Below, piece after piece: positions 17,740 to 27,042 of a stretch of 50,000 nucleotides of DNA. A model generated the notes under the pieces. The model was not told where the DNA came from. It worked only from the letters and a program-made list of their open reading frames with translations, and made no database searches. Source of the stretch: Chlamydiota bacterium (GTDB taxonomy: Bacteria > Auribacterota > JACPWU01); NCBI GenBank assembly GCA_016178055.1, contig JACOUC010000020.1, positions 1 to 50,000 on the forward strand, written 5' to 3'. The position numbers were made by a program, and so were the translations under genes. Position 1 is the stretch's first letter. Every line of letters begins with the position of its first letter.

Positions 17740-18291
17740 GCATTTTACTAGCAAATCTTTTTTGAGATCATTCGCCTTATCCTTACCCACCAGTTGTTCA
17801 ACCAAACAAAGTGAGAATTCTAGTGCCGAACCAGGACCCCGACTGGTCACAACCTTTCCATCCCTGACCACACGCTCTTCCAAAAACGTTACTGAAGAAG
17901 GGAATTTGTCTTCATATCCTGGATAGCACGTCGCTCTTTTCCCATTTAAAATACCTGTTGGAGCCACTGCAAGCGGAGGCGCAGCGCAAATCGCCCCCAG
18001 CCATTTTTTTTCTTGATCCACCTTTTTAATCATTTCAGCTACTTTTTTCGAGGACCCTAAATTTTGGGCCCCTGGCATTCCACCCGGCAAAATCAAAAGA
18101 TCTGGAACTTCACTCACTTCATCCAAAGTCACATCTGCCTGAATTTTAATCCCATGAGACCCTGCAACCGTTTTCCCGGAAAGCCCTGCGACAATCACCT
18201 CTAAGCCCGCCCTGCGTAAAACATCCATCGGTGTCACCGCCTCAATTTCTTCAAAACCTTCTGCCAAGACAACCAGAACCTTTTTAGACAT
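17737..18291 (-). CDS. DJ-1/PfpI family protein (YajL/DJ-1-like)
   Basis: Translation is placed at the ATG at 18291, because AAGGAGG ends five bases before it; an ATG 21 bases upstream lacks a site. The product has 184 residues. It shows KVLVVLAEGFEEIEAVTP with the conserved Glu17, LLILPGGMPGAQNL, GAICAAP with the nucleophile Cys102, and RVVRDGKVVTSRGPGSALEF. This is the DJ-1 subgroup, credited with glyoxalase III, deglycase-like and oxidative-stress chaperone roles. The true activity is debated for the family. Confidence 0.9.
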   Translation of the reverse strand: MSKKVLVVLAEGFEEIEAVTPMDVLRRAGLEVIVAGLSGKTVAGSHGIKIQADVTLDEVSEVPDLLILPGGMPGAQNLGSSKKVAEMIKKVDQEKKWLGAICAAPPLAVAPTGILNGKRATCYPGYEDKFPSSVTFLEERVVRDGKVVTSRGPGSALEFSLCLVEQLVGKDKANDLKKDLLVKC

Positions 18292-18355
18292 AGGAACCTC
18301 CTTAAAATCCAAAAATCAAATAGCAGTCATGAAAATGAGACGTTGTTACTGGCTA

Positions 18356-18386
18356 TTCCCCTCCTTTGTACCCCAAAGGGGAGGAA
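18356..18386. repeat. Isolated imperfect hairpin
   Basis: ttcccctcctttg and caaaggggaggaa pair over 13 positions with one mismatch and one G-U, around a five-base loop. It lies between the DJ-1 and thioredoxin-like genes next to repeat A5. No T-run follows in either direction, so it is not a typical terminator. Confidence 0.6.
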
Positions 18387-18420
18387 CTCAATTTTCATCC
18401 ACTTGGGTGGACTGAAAGTT

Positions 18421-18538
18421 CATGATGACAAAGATCAAAATGACAATGTAAAACTTAAAATGTCTTCCTTGCAATAGCGCTAGAAATTTTTGAATTTTGA
18501 TATGTCATTTTGCATTTTGATTTTTAATTTTTGATTTC
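18421..18538. repeat. AT-rich dispersed inverted-repeat element, copy A5
   Basis: Arms gatcaaaatgacaatgtaaaac and tatgtcattttgcattttgatttttaattttt flank the centre tcttccttgcaatagcgctagaaattttt, nearly identical to A3 and A7. It overlaps the end of the thioredoxin-like gene and encodes its last residues. Confidence 0.9.
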
Positions 18539-19111
18539 ACTTTTCGCATACGCCGCCATCTTCCACTTTATGTTACATCCCATACTCGGTTTTTGAATAC
18601 TCGAAACTGGTTTCCCAGCCAAAACTGAATCCATGGCCGCTCGAAGATCATGTCCGTTAATCGGCTGACCATTTTCTGGGCGACTGTCATCCAGTTGCCC
18701 CCGATAAACGAGTTTTCTTTCGGCATCAAAAAGGAAAAAATCCGGTGTACATGCTGCTGAATAACCCCTGGCCACCTCTTGAGTCTCGTCATAGCAAAAA
18801 GGAAAAGAAAACTTAAGATCCATCGCCATTTTCTTCAAATACCCTGGGCCATCGTCTGGATACTTCAGTGCATCATTGGAACTAATGGCAACGATTCCAA
18901 TATTCTTTTTCGCATAATCCTGTCCCAATTTTGCAAGTTCATATTTTACATGCTGAACATAAGGACAGTGATTGCAAATAAACATCACGAGAAGCGCCTT
19001 CTTCTCCTCAAAATTTTTAAGTGAAATGATTTTTCCTGAAGCAACCTCCGTCAAAGAAAAATCAGGGGCCTCGACCCCCAAGGGAATCATTCTTGATGGT
19101 GTTAAAGCCAT
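18524..19111 (-). CDS. Thioredoxin-fold (AhpC/TSA, TlpA-like) protein
   Basis: The protein has 195 residues and no signal peptide, so it is likely cytoplasmic. It carries EAPDFSLTEVASGK, LLVMFICNHCPYVQHV with the CxxC pair Cys46/Cys49, a cis-Pro-containing CTPDFFLFD, and YRGQLDDSRP. The CNHCPY form of the active site is typical of a widespread peroxiredoxin-like/thioredoxin family of unknown partner. The ATG follows AAGGAGGCAT. The last few codons and the stop (EIKN) lie in repeat A5, so the original C-terminus has probably been altered. Confidence 0.88.
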   Translation of the reverse strand: MALTPSRMIPLGVEAPDFSLTEVASGKIISLKNFEEKKALLVMFICNHCPYVQHVKYELAKLGQDYAKKNIGIVAISSNDALKYPDDGPGYLKKMAMDLKFSFPFCYDETQEVARGYSAACTPDFFLFDAERKLVYRGQLDDSRPENGQPINGHDLRAAMDSVLAGKPVSSIQKPSMGCNIKWKMAAYAKSEIKN

Positions 19112-19123
19112 ATGCCTCCTTAA

Positions 19124-19159
19124 AAACAGTTTAAAGTTTAATGTTTAAAGTTTAAGGAA
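19124..19159. repeat. Short gtttaaagtttaa word repeat
   Basis: aaacagtttaaagtttaatgtttaaagtttaagg contains the word gtttaa four times. It lies upstream of the thioredoxin-like gene and just after the ychF stop. Similar words occur at 28402-28434 and 42209-42296. Confidence 0.7.
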
Positions 19160-19167
19160 AAAAATGC

Positions 19168-20262
19168 TTACACATTAAATCTAAATAGCATCACATCCCC
19201 ATCTGCTACCACATAGTCCTTCCCTTCCATGCGCACCAAACCTTTCTCCTTTGCACTGACGGTAGATCCCAGCCGTATCAAATCGTCGTATTTTACAACT
19301 TCAGCACAAATAAATCCTCTTTCAAAATCGGAGTGAATTACCCCAGCCGCTTGAGGTGCCTTAGCCCCCTTTAAAATCGTCCAGGCTCTAACCTCTTTTT
19401 CTCCTGCTGTAAAATAAGTAATGAGACTCAGCAATTGATAGGCCGTTCGAATCAAAGTATAAAGTCCAGGCTCTTCAAGATTAAGCGCCTTTAAAAACTC
19501 CTTTTGCTCCTCTTCGGCAAGATCATTCAGTTCGGATTCTACCTTTCCAGAAATGACGACGACCTCGGCCCCTTCTTTCTTAGCCCATTCTTTCAAGATT
19601 TTTGCATAAGGACCTCCCTCCGGTAAATCCCCTTCTGCAACATTCGCACAATAAAGAACCGACTTCAGGGTAACAAGTCCCAAATCTTTAAGGCCTTTTT
19701 TCTCATCCTCAGAGAAATCAAGTCGACGCAGGGGTTTGCCATCTTCTAACGCCTTTTTCACTTTTTCATAAATGGGCATGAGTTCGCGCGATAGCTTATC
19801 TCCCGATCGTGCCAACTTTTCTGTCTTATCATAACGTTTGGTCACCGTATCTAAATCCTTTAAACAAAGCTCAGTATCAATAATTTCAATATCTCTCAAA
19901 GGGTCCACAGAACCCGACACATGAATCACATCCGAATCATCAAAACATCGCACCACATGAAGAATCGCTTCCACCTCACGAATGTGACCTAAAAATTGAT
20001 TACCCAAACCCTCCCCTTCAGAAGCCCCCTTAACCAGCCCGGCAATATCATAAAACTCAACCGTATTGGGAGTTGTTTTTTGAGGATGATAAAGTTTACT
20101 CAAGGCAACGAGCCTTGGATCTGGAACCGGAACAACCCCTACATTAGGATCAATGGTACAAAAAGGATAATTTAAGGCCGGAACCTTGGCCTTGGTTAAG
20201 GCATTAAAAATGGTCGACTTCCCAACATTAGGTAACCCTACAATCCCACACCGAATTCCCAT
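19168..20262 (-). CDS. ychF: Redox-regulated ATPase YchF (OLA1 family)
   Basis: At 364 residues this is full length. The G1 motif is GLPNVGKSTIFNALT, then NYPFCTIDPNVGVVPVPDPRL, DIAGLVKGASEGEGLGNQFL (G3), and a C-terminal TGS domain ending in IHSDFERGFICAEVVKYDDL and GKDYVVADGDVMLFRFNV. As in the family, the NKxD G4 motif is replaced by a variant (YCANVAEGDL), consistent with ATP rather than GTP use. It binds ribosomes and modulates stress responses. It stands without co-directional partners of clear relation. Confidence 0.96.
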   Translation of the reverse strand: MGIRCGIVGLPNVGKSTIFNALTKAKVPALNYPFCTIDPNVGVVPVPDPRLVALSKLYHPQKTTPNTVEFYDIAGLVKGASEGEGLGNQFLGHIREVEAILHVVRCFDDSDVIHVSGSVDPLRDIEIIDTELCLKDLDTVTKRYDKTEKLARSGDKLSRELMPIYEKVKKALEDGKPLRRLDFSEDEKKGLKDLGLVTLKSVLYCANVAEGDLPEGGPYAKILKEWAKKEGAEVVVISGKVESELNDLAEEEQKEFLKALNLEEPGLYTLIRTAYQLLSLITYFTAGEKEVRAWTILKGAKAPQAAGVIHSDFERGFICAEVVKYDDLIRLGSTVSAKEKGLVRMEGKDYVVADGDVMLFRFNV

Positions 20263-20301
20263 AGAATTTCTTCCTTAGCATCAATGTTTGAAAAGGCTCT
20301 C

Positions 20302-21231
20302 TCAAATACAAAATAAAAATATTGATCGCAGCGGCGAAGATCTGACCCTTTTATAAAACATTTTATACGTCCCATCTGGAAGAAGAATCACAGAGGGATC
20401 GCCCATCACCTCACCCTCTTTAGAACTCAAGCAAACGCCCTCCTCCTGCCAATGCAAAAAATCCGTCGTAAACTGACTCTCAATTCCTCGACCCGACTTA
20501 TAAGTCCGATAACCTCCATTCACCGCAATGGTTTTCGATACAGCTCCAGATCGACTGATCATTTTACCATCCCACACAAATTTAACTCCATCAGAGCTTG
20601 AAGCACTCAAAAGATCTCTTCCTTGGGAAAGAAACATCTTCCAACCATCCTCTATTTTAATCACATCCGGATCCGTAACGTTTGGAGCTGAAAGACACAG
20701 TTCTTCCCCTTTGAAATGAATCCCATCATCCGAAAGAGCACAACAGATTAAATGATCTTTCTCAACAGGCTTTCCCAAAATTTCAAAGCCCTCTCCAAGC
20801 CTATTCCCGAAAGGAGGCCCCATCGGACCTCGACCAAAATTCCCATAATAATAAAGTCTGATTTTTCCATCCTTGATTAAAACGGGGCAAGGATCTACAG
20901 CATCCATTCTCGCTTTATCCTCAATCATCACCTTCTCTTTCTTCCATGTCTTTCCAAAATCAGAGCTGATTGCTACAGCAAGATCATGGCCTTGCGATGC
21001 ATCCATAAAATAAAGAAAAATGACCCCCTCTTTCGTAATCACAGCATCTGGGACAGAGGCATGATCAAAAAGAACTTTTCCATCGGGGGTCCAGTGAATA
21101 GAATCATAACTCGTCGCACTCAAGACTTGATGACGATAAATCCCCTTTCCTAGCTCTTGAGCAGAAGGACCTTCTCCCCAAGCTGAGCATAGACTAGAAA
21201 ACAAAATCATAAATCCTATCTTCTGAAACAT
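20302..21231 (-). CDS. Secreted beta-propeller (GH43/sialidase-like) protein
   Basis: The 309-residue protein has a cleavable signal peptide (about 1-18, ending CSAWG). The rest is a repeat of short beta-strand units with the Asp/Trp pattern of five- or six-bladed propellers: YDSIHWTPDGKVLFDHASVPDAV, SSDFGKTWKKE (an Asp-box-like SxDxGxTW), KDGKIRLYYYGNFG, DDGIHFKGEE, DPDVIKIEDGWKMFLS and GDPSVILLPDGTYKMFY. It resembles GH43/GH32-clan or sialidase-type proteins, but a catalytic triad cannot be identified with confidence. It is probably periplasmic and may bind or cleave glycans. AAAAGGAG precedes the ATG. Confidence 0.7.
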   Translation of the reverse strand: MFQKIGFMILFSSLCSAWGEGPSAQELGKGIYRHQVLSATSYDSIHWTPDGKVLFDHASVPDAVITKEGVIFLYFMDASQGHDLAVAISSDFGKTWKKEKVMIEDKARMDAVDPCPVLIKDGKIRLYYYGNFGRGPMGPPFGNRLGEGFEILGKPVEKDHLICCALSDDGIHFKGEELCLSAPNVTDPDVIKIEDGWKMFLSQGRDLLSASSSDGVKFVWDGKMISRSGAVSKTIAVNGGYRTYKSGRGIESQFTTDFLHWQEEGVCLSSKEGEVMGDPSVILLPDGTYKMFYKRVRSSPLRSIFLFCI

Positions 21232-21309
21232 AAAACTCCTTTTTTTAAATCAAATTTTAAAGCTGAAAAATAAAAATTATGGTATAGAAATAACTGAACT
21301 ATGGAAACA

Positions 21310-21388
21310 AGTCCATCGTCCACGGTTGACAGTCCATAGAAAAAATACTTCCTTCAAATCTGCCGACCGTTGACCGTCGACTGTGGAA
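21310..21388. repeat. GTCGACAG-word inverted-repeat element, copy B2
   Basis: agtccatcgtccacggttgacagtccatag and gaccgttgaccgtcgactgtgga are inverted versions of one another, with a short AT-rich loop. It lies in the divergent gap between the propeller gene and the zinc-ribbon gene. Confidence 0.8.
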
Positions 21389-21433
21389 TCATTTTCATCC
21401 AATGGTGTGGGCAAACGTTTATGGTGACAACTC

Positions 21434-21769
21434 ATGGAACCTAAAAAGCTTCAGCTCATCAAGTGCCCTGGATGCGGACAAAAAACCCCTCTGAAGATTG
21501 AAAAAATCTTTGATGACCATTTCAATCTCACAGGAGAAAAAAAATCCTGTTCGTTTTGCCACTTTGAATTTCAAGAAGGAGAACTTCCTGTCATTCAGCC
21601 AAAAACTCAAAAAATCTTTGATACAAATGCTGAAAGACACATCTGTAAAAACTGTAAAAACTATGTTGTCAATCCTTGGACCCAAAAATGCGCGATCTGG
21701 AACAAGGATGTTACGGGAACGGACAGCTGTGAGAAATTTGAACAAAAAAAGGAGCTCGGTCTCTCCTAG
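21434..21769 (+). CDS. Small protein with two zinc-binding motifs
   Basis: This 111-residue protein is not assigned to a named family. Residues 11-14 are CPGC and about 37-40 CSFC, together a C4 zinc ribbon with a hydrophobic middle. A second Cys cluster, ICKNCKNYVVNPWTQKC (about 67-83), continues with a Cys in DSCEKF, suggesting a second metal site. It is soluble with no signal peptide. No ribosome site is evident. A nucleic-acid or protein-binding adaptor role is possible. It is convergent with the DCC-family gene eight bases away. Confidence 0.6.
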   Translation: MEPKKLQLIKCPGCGQKTPLKIEKIFDDHFNLTGEKKSCSFCHFEFQEGELPVIQPKTQKIFDTNAERHICKNCKNYVVNPWTQKCAIWNKDVTGTDSCEKFEQKKELGLS

Positions 21770-21777
21770 CTTATTCC

Positions 21778-22128
21778 TCAGTTCTTTCTCTTATCCCTCA
21801 CATTCACGATCCATCGATAAAAAGATCTTAACAGAAATTTCTTTCCGGGGAAATGAAGCAAAATCCATTGAGGGAATCGCCCACCCGGTAAAGCCCCAAT
21901 CACAAAAGGAATGGCTTCATCTCCGCTCAAAACTTCTTGGGTTGGAAGAACCAAATGAAAACGATCCTCAAAAGCCTCTGGTGCCATTCTCCGAGCGAAA
22001 TCCTTTGCAAGAGGATCATCCATCGGAAGAAACACAATGGCATTCTTCCGATCCAATTGCTTAACAAATCTCATCAAGTTGACACAAAGCTCACAATTCC
22101 AATCGTAGATCAAATAATAAGGATCCAC
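21778..22128 (-). CDS. DCC family thiol-disulfide oxidoreductase-like protein (DUF393)
   Basis: The protein has 116 residues. The opening YYLIYDWNCELCVNLMRFVKQLD gives the DxxCxxC motif that names the family, with Cys12 and Cys15. Then follow a conserved D/R-rich middle (ARRMAPEAFEDRFHLV) and the helix ending GKKFLLRSFYRWIVNVR. DUF393 proteins are predicted thioredoxin-fold oxidoreductases. The substrate is unknown. It is preceded by repeat A6. Confidence 0.8.
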   Translation of the reverse strand: MDPYYLIYDWNCELCVNLMRFVKQLDRKNAIVFLPMDDPLAKDFARRMAPEAFEDRFHLVLPTQEVLSGDEAIPFVIGALPGGRFPQWILLHFPGKKFLLRSFYRWIVNVRDKRKN

Positions 22129-22185
22129 TCGCTTTTCCCCTCTTTCAAGTCCATCTTAAAAGTCTATCCTAATTTGAATCGTCTA

Positions 22186-22300
22186 AAAATCAAAAACCAA
22201 AATGCAAAAATCAAAATGACACATCATAATTCAAAAATTTTAGCCATTCTTAAACGCTTTCTAAATGTCACGTTTTGTTCTTCATTGTGAATTTTTAATC
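22186..22300. repeat. AT-rich dispersed inverted-repeat element, divergent copy A6
   Basis: The left arm aaaaatcaaaaaccaaaatgcaaaaatcaaaatgac is clear. The right arm is degenerate (aaatgtcacgttttgttcttcattgtgaatttttaatc), and the centre differs from the conserved one. It fills the divergent gap upstream of the hybrid histidine kinase gene. The remainder of that 258-base gap shows no further gene. Confidence 0.65.
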
Positions 22301-22387
22301 TTTTCTTTAAAAGCCCTACCCGCTACAATGGTCTTGTATACTATTTTCTAAATCTACGTTCGAAAAAGAGGAAGCGCTTGCCTTAAT

Positions 22388-24919
22388 GTGAAAAACAAAA
22401 AATTGAAGCGCAAAAGCACAAAATTTTATCCTCTCAAAATTGATTTCAACACTGTCGTTACCAAGCTTACTGATGGTATTGTTATCCTTAATAAGAAGGG
22501 CATCGTTCAATTTGTTAATCCTGCCGCTCAATCTCTTTTGGGTAAAACTTCCAAAGAACTTCTCGATAAACCTTTTCCCTATAAGACTCAACTTGGAAAA
22601 ATTTCTGAATTTGAAATCGTTCATTCTCGAAAGAAAAAACTCATTGAAATAAACATCAAAAAAATGGATTTTAAAGGCCGATCCTTTCTCCTGGCCTCCC
22701 TTCGAGACATTTCTCACCGACAATACTCACAAAAATTGCATACAGAAATAGAGGAGAGAAAAAAAACAGAAGAGGCTCTCAAAGAAAGCCAGGCCCTTTT
22801 CCAAAGCTTTATGAATCACAGCCCTACCATTTCAGCAATGAAAGATGAGAAAGGGCGTTATATTTATGTCAATGAACCCCTTGAAAAACTTTTTCAAACG
22901 ACCTTCTCTCATCTAAAAGGGAAAACTGATTTTGACTGGCTTTCGGAACCGACGGCCCGTCGTCTTTGGGAAAATGATATGCGTGTCCTTTCTTCAGGGA
23001 AGATGCTTGAAGCCATTGAAATGGTTCCAACGCCTGATGGGGTTCCTCATTATTGGCTCGTTTTGAAATTTCCCTTTTTGCATCCGACTGGCAAGCACTT
23101 TGTGGGCGCTGTCGGCATTGATATTACAGAGAAGAAACACGCTGAGGAAGAAATTAAAATTTTGGCGAAATTCCCCAGCGAAGATCCCTATCCCATTTTT
23201 CGTATTTCTAAAGAAGGGACCATTCTTTACGCAAATAACTCTGCCCTTCCTCTTCTCCAAAGTTGGAAGCGCAAAATAGGAGAAAATGCCCCAGACCATT
23301 TAAGAAAATGGGTCGCGGAGACATTGGAGACTGGGCTCAAAAAACACGTTGAGGTTGATCATGAACATCAAATTTTTTCTTTTGTTTTTGCACCCATCAT
23401 CGATGCAGGGTATGTGAATATCTACGCCCAGGATATTACTGAGCGTAAACGTCTAGAACACCTTAAAGAAGAATTTGTAAGTACGGTCTCGCATGAACTA
23501 CGAACCCCCCTTGCCATTTTAAAAGAAGGGATCTCTCAAGTGTGGGAGGGTCTTCATGGAGATCTTTCACAGGAACAAAAAAAAATTTTAGCCATGGCCC
23601 TCAAAGGCGTTGATCGATTATCCAATATCATCAATGATCTTTTAGATATTTCAAAAATTGAAGCCGGCCGAGTCATTCTTAAAAAACGACTGATCGATCT
23701 AACCGATCTCGTCCGTGAAATCATTTCAATTTTTCAAGTCGAAATTAAGAATAGGAAACTTGCTTTAAAAAGTCAATTCCCTGAAAAACCCGTGTATGTT
23801 TATGCGGACCGAGGAAAAATTTTTCAAGTCCTCACCAACCTTGTCGGCAATGCCCTTAAATTTACAGAAAAAGGATTCATTGAAATTTGCGTAGAAAATA
23901 GTCAAGAAGCGGTCATCTGCTCCGTTTCAGATACAGGACGAAGCATTTCTCCAAAAGATCTTTCAAAAGTATTTGAAAAATTTCAGCAGTTCAGCCGTAC
24001 CGCAGGTCCTGGGGAAAGAGGAACCGGCCTGGGGCTTTCAATCTGTAAAGGGCTTGTGGAGAGCCATGGAGGGAAAATCTGGGTTGAAAGTAAACTCGGG
24101 AGAGGATCTCGTTTCACCTTCACTCTTCCCCACCACACATCAAAAGCGATTTTTAGAGAATATATTTCAAATGGAATCAAAGAGGCTTTAAGAGAAAAAA
24201 GCTTTGTATCTATTATTATTTTTGAAATCAAAAATTTTGATGATTTAAAAGAAAAATTAGGAATTGATAAAGTTTCTTCTCTCTCCCAGGAACTTGGCGA
24301 CCTCATTGAACAAAGTTTTTGGAGACGGGCTGACATCGCGATCCGTCAAACACGGACCATTCTTATTGTGCTCCCCGCGACAGGCAAACAAGACTCCTTT
24401 CTTACGGCTGCAAGAATTCAAAGACTCATTACGGATTCCTTAAACCAACAAGGGCTTCAAGACATCGTTGAAATTGCAGGTTCGGTTGCAAGTTTTCCAG
24501 AGGATGGAGAAACGGCCGAGGCCCTGATTGAATTTGCTGAAAAACGCCTCCAAAGAGTCAAAAAGGTACTCATTATCGATGATGATGATCAAATAGTGAC
24601 ACTTTTGACTCAACGCCTTAGTGCTCAAAACCAATTTGAATGTCTGATCGCACGCGATGGGATGGAGGCTCTTAAAAAAGCAACCGAATCGTTTCCTGAT
24701 CTCATCATCTGTGATGTTAAACTTCCAAAAATGAATGGCTACGAAGTGATTGGTCGCTTAAAAGAAGACGTTAAAACACGTGATATTCCTATTATCATTT
24801 TAACGGCCTATCAATCAGAAATGAATAAAATCGACGCTGTTTTACCAGGAAGCATCCCCATCCTCAGCAAAACAGAAGGCTTTGATAAACTCATGCAAAT
24901 CCTTCGCAAAATGATTTAG
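22388..24919 (+). CDS. Hybrid PAS sensor histidine kinase with degenerate GGDEF-like and receiver domains
   Basis: The 843-residue protein has a GTG start and no transmembrane helix, so the kinase is probably cytoplasmic. Order: PAS (about 20-110), coiled coil (113-135), PAS (135-250), PAS-like (255-352), HisKA with [11 protein letters not shown] (His369), HATPase (about 470-590) with [13 protein letters not shown] and [21 protein letters not shown]. Next is a 590-715 region whose pattern ([52 protein letters not shown]) matches a GGDEF fold without the GGDEF signature. A receiver domain follows, with [12 protein letters not shown] and [10 protein letters not shown] (Asp776). The receiver sits on the kinase, so a phosphorelay to the regulator seven bases downstream is likely. 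The signal is unknown. Confidence 0.92.
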   Translation: MKNKKLKRKSTKFYPLKIDFNTVVTKLTDGIVILNKKGIVQFVNPAAQSLLGKTSKELLDKPFPYKTQLGKISEFEIVHSRKKKLIEINIKKMDFKGRSFLLASLRDISHRQYSQKLHTEIEERKKTEEALKESQALFQSFMNHSPTISAMKDEKGRYIYVNEPLEKLFQTTFSHLKGKTDFDWLSEPTARRLWENDMRVLSSGKMLEAIEMVPTPDGVPHYWLVLKFPFLHPTGKHFVGAVGIDITEKKHAEEEIKILAKFPSEDPYPIFRISKEGTILYANNSALPLLQSWKRKIGENAPDHLRKWVAETLETGLKKHVEVDHEHQIFSFVFAPIIDAGYVNIYAQDITERKRLEHLKEEFVSTVSHELRTPLAILKEGISQVWEGLHGDLSQEQKKILAMALKGVDRLSNIINDLLDISKIEAGRVILKKRLIDLTDLVREIISIFQVEIKNRKLALKSQFPEKPVYVYADRGKIFQVLTNLVGNALKFTEKGFIEICVENSQEAVICSVSDTGRSISPKDLSKVFEKFQQFSRTAGPGERGTGLGLSICKGLVESHGGKIWVESKLGRGSRFTFTLPHHTSKAIFREYISNGIKEALREKSFVSIIIFEIKNFDDLKEKLGIDKVSSLSQELGDLIEQSFWRRADIAIRQTRTILIVLPATGKQDSFLTAARIQRLITDSLNQQGLQDIVEIAGSVASFPEDGETAEALIEFAEKRLQRVKKVLIIDDDDQIVTLLTQRLSAQNQFECLIARDGMEALKKATESFPDLIICDVKLPKMNGYEVIGRLKEDVKTRDIPIIILTAYQSEMNKIDAVLPGSIPILSKTEGFDKLMQILRKMI

Positions 24920-24925
24920 AAAACT

Positions 24926-25294
24926 ATGGGAAAAAAAATTCTGATTGTTGATGACGAATTAGATTATGCCTTCATGGTTCAAGGAAGACTTGAACATAAT
25001 GGATACGATGTCTTTATCGCAGAAGATGGCGAAGAAGCATTAAAGAAGGCCACTAGAGAAAAGCCGGACGTGATCCTTCTTGATATTCTGATGCCCATCA
25101 TGGATGGTTATACCACACTTAAAAAGCTTAAATCACAAAATGAGACGAAAGACATCCCTGTCATCATGTTTTCTGCAAAAGGGCAACCTGAAGACCTAGC
25201 CCAAGCAAAAACTTTCAGGGCATTCGATTACATCATCAAACCCTTCGACCCTCCCGAACTCCTAGGGAAAATCGAAAAAGCGATGAAAAAGTAA
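24926..25294 (+). CDS. CheY-like single-domain response regulator
   Basis: This is a receiver domain of 122 residues with no output domain. KILIVDDELDYAFMV gives the acidic pair, ILLDILMPIMDGYTTL the phospho-acceptor Asp53, then VIMFSAKG and the Lys of DYIIKPFDPPELL. It probably acts by protein-protein contact as a relay partner of the upstream hybrid kinase, with which it is transcribed. Confidence 0.95.
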   Translation: MGKKILIVDDELDYAFMVQGRLEHNGYDVFIAEDGEEALKKATREKPDVILLDILMPIMDGYTTLKKLKSQNETKDIPVIMFSAKGQPEDLAQAKTFRAFDYIIKPFDPPELLGKIEKAMKK

Positions 25295-25299
25295 TTTCG

Positions 25300-25321
25300 A
25301 AAAACGGCCGTTTTCTTTTTA
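25300..25321. terminator. Possible bidirectional terminator
   Basis: The palindrome aaaacggccgtttt is followed by a T-rich run on both strands (ctttttaaa to the right, ttttcg to the left). It lies between the response regulator gene and the opposing tRNA gene. The stem is short and the loop tight, so the call is weak. Confidence 0.35.
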
Positions 25322-25349
25322 AATCCAAAATCCACAATCTAAAATGCAT

Positions 25350-25435
25350 TGCTGGGAGGGGGATTTGAACCCCCATACCCTGTAACGGGCGCTAGCCCCT
25401 CAAGCTAGTGTGTCTGCCAGTTCCACCATCCCAGC
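25350..25435 (-). tRNA. tRNA-Leu, anticodon GAG
   Basis: The minus strand folds as a class II tRNA. The acceptor stem is gctggga/tcccagc, the D-arm ggtggaactggcagacac, and the anticodon stem ctagc/gctag has loop ttgaggg with anticodon GAG (reads CUC/CUU). A long variable arm (gcccgttacagggt) is followed by the T-arm gggggttcaaatcccc. Position 73 is A. CCA is not encoded (the next bases are atg), so it needs the CCA-adding enzyme found at 4460-5776. It stands alone. Confidence 0.95.
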
Positions 25436-25490
25436 AAAAAACAGTAGGGAGTAAGTAGTATAAAGTAGGTAGAAAACTTCTTACTGCTTT

Positions 25491-27020
25491 TCACAGGTGT
25501 ACTTGAATTCCTTTACGCAAAAACTCCCGTCTCGTCAACCAAATAAATGGAGTCGCAATTATAGTAAAAAACGCACTCATATAAACAAAAATTTGCAAAA
25601 TTAAAACCATGGAATTATGGGAGCGAGAAATATTCAAGGAAGAATATTCAAAAAACCTCATAAATCCCTGCATCCAGGACGCACTCAAGAGTTGATAGAG
25701 CGCCCCTCCTGTTATATCCTCAAGGGCATGGGTGAAGTTAGAAACAGACATCAGAAGGGCATAGGTAAATCCGGCGTTCGATCGAGAGGCTGCTTCCCCA
25801 GCCAAAGTGAGAGGGATTAAAAATGCGGGAATAGAGGCAAAGCCCAAAGTCGTATCGGTGAACAAAGCCCACCAATGATATCGATTCCAATTGGACGCCC
25901 CTTCTAAGAATTTATAGAAGAGGGCCCCTATGCTACTTCCTTTAAACTGAGACCCCCACGATAAAATCTTTTCCCAGGAGAAAGGGATGGTCAAAGAAAG
26001 CGGGTGATCCACCGGCAAATAAAAATAATAGCCCGAAAGCAAAGAAATCACCGCAATCACAACCATTCCATAGAGATATTGATCCCACCTCACTCGAGAA
26101 AAATGGCGGGCAAACCAGCGGTAGACAAAAATAGAAAGGAGCCAGACGAGACTACTCACCGCATTCAAAATTCCAAAGATCGTCGGAGTAAAATGAAGCT
26201 CTTTGGCCATGTAAGTTTTTCCAGCATAACTGATGGAAGGGCTAAAGTTCCAAGCGACAATAAAAAGGATTAGAAAAAGAAGATGCCGCTCTTTTTGGCG
26301 AAAATTTTTAAACGCCTGAGTCATTGAATGAAATCTGTTCGGCCATTGAAATAGATGATTTTTAAAGCTCTTCACTCCCCTTTTTAAAAAGGGTTTTGTC
26401 TTTCGAATACGTTCTTCATCCAGGTTGGTCATTCCAATGATTGCCGTGAAGAGAGGAAAACAAGCGGTACTTGCAAAAACAATCCAATAGGGCAAAATAT
26501 TTTGTTCAACTTTTTCTTGAAACCAGCCGCTCGTAACAGCCACAAAGACACTGGCTAGGCTCAACATCAGCCATTGAAAATTGACAAAGGATCCAACCAA
26601 TTTTAATTTTTGTCCGTGCTCAACCATCAACGCATCGACCACCACATCGACAAAGGCGTAGGACAATTGTGCCACATTGATTAAAATGATATAGGGAAGC
26701 ACCCAGGTCCACTGAAGATAAGTTAAGAGCGCTATCCCTAACCAAGAAAAAAGAGCCAGGACGGCCATGACTCCAAAATAGGATTTTCTGCGATAACCTA
26801 GAATAGGAACTCGGTCAGAAATGAATCCCCAAAGAGGTTTGATATACCAGGCTAAATGATTTAATCCTTGAAAAAATTGACCTGCAACAGGTCCCAATTT
26901 CAGAATATTCATCATGTAATAAAAGATGGAAAGCTGAGGAAGGCCGTTCATTCCTTGGGCAAAATAGACAACACCAAAAACACGTTTAAGCCTCTTTACT
27001 TCAAGATCATTGGAGGACAT
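25491..27020 (-). CDS. BT1/FBT family MFS transporter (folate/biopterin type)
   Basis: The 509-residue protein has about 11-12 transmembrane segments. The N-terminal signature is VVYFAQGMNGLPQLSIFYYMM, then IKPLWGFISDRVPILGYRRKSYF, both typical of the folate-biopterin transporter family. The middle part has a charged cytosolic loop, and a late segment reads FVDVVVDALMVE. Substrate is inferred from family and may differ. It lies downstream of secG on the same strand with a 22-base gap, so it may be co-transcribed with the glycolytic cluster. Confidence 0.85.
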   Translation of the reverse strand: MSSNDLEVKRLKRVFGVVYFAQGMNGLPQLSIFYYMMNILKLGPVAGQFFQGLNHLAWYIKPLWGFISDRVPILGYRRKSYFGVMAVLALFSWLGIALLTYLQWTWVLPYIILINVAQLSYAFVDVVVDALMVEHGQKLKLVGSFVNFQWLMLSLASVFVAVTSGWFQEKVEQNILPYWIVFASTACFPLFTAIIGMTNLDEERIRKTKPFLKRGVKSFKNHLFQWPNRFHSMTQAFKNFRQKERHLLFLILFIVAWNFSPSISYAGKTYMAKELHFTPTIFGILNAVSSLVWLLSIFVYRWFARHFSRVRWDQYLYGMVVIAVISLLSGYYFYLPVDHPLSLTIPFSWEKILSWGSQFKGSSIGALFYKFLEGASNWNRYHWWALFTDTTLGFASIPAFLIPLTLAGEAASRSNAGFTYALLMSVSNFTHALEDITGGALYQLLSASWMQGFMRFFEYSSLNISRSHNSMVLILQIFVYMSAFFTIIATPFIWLTRREFLRKGIQVHL

Positions 27021-27042
27021 TTAAGAGTTTTCCTAATGGACT

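Noticed and set aside
18356-18386. Terminator upstream of the DJ-1 gene
   Set aside because: The hairpin is real but lacks a following T-run on either strand.
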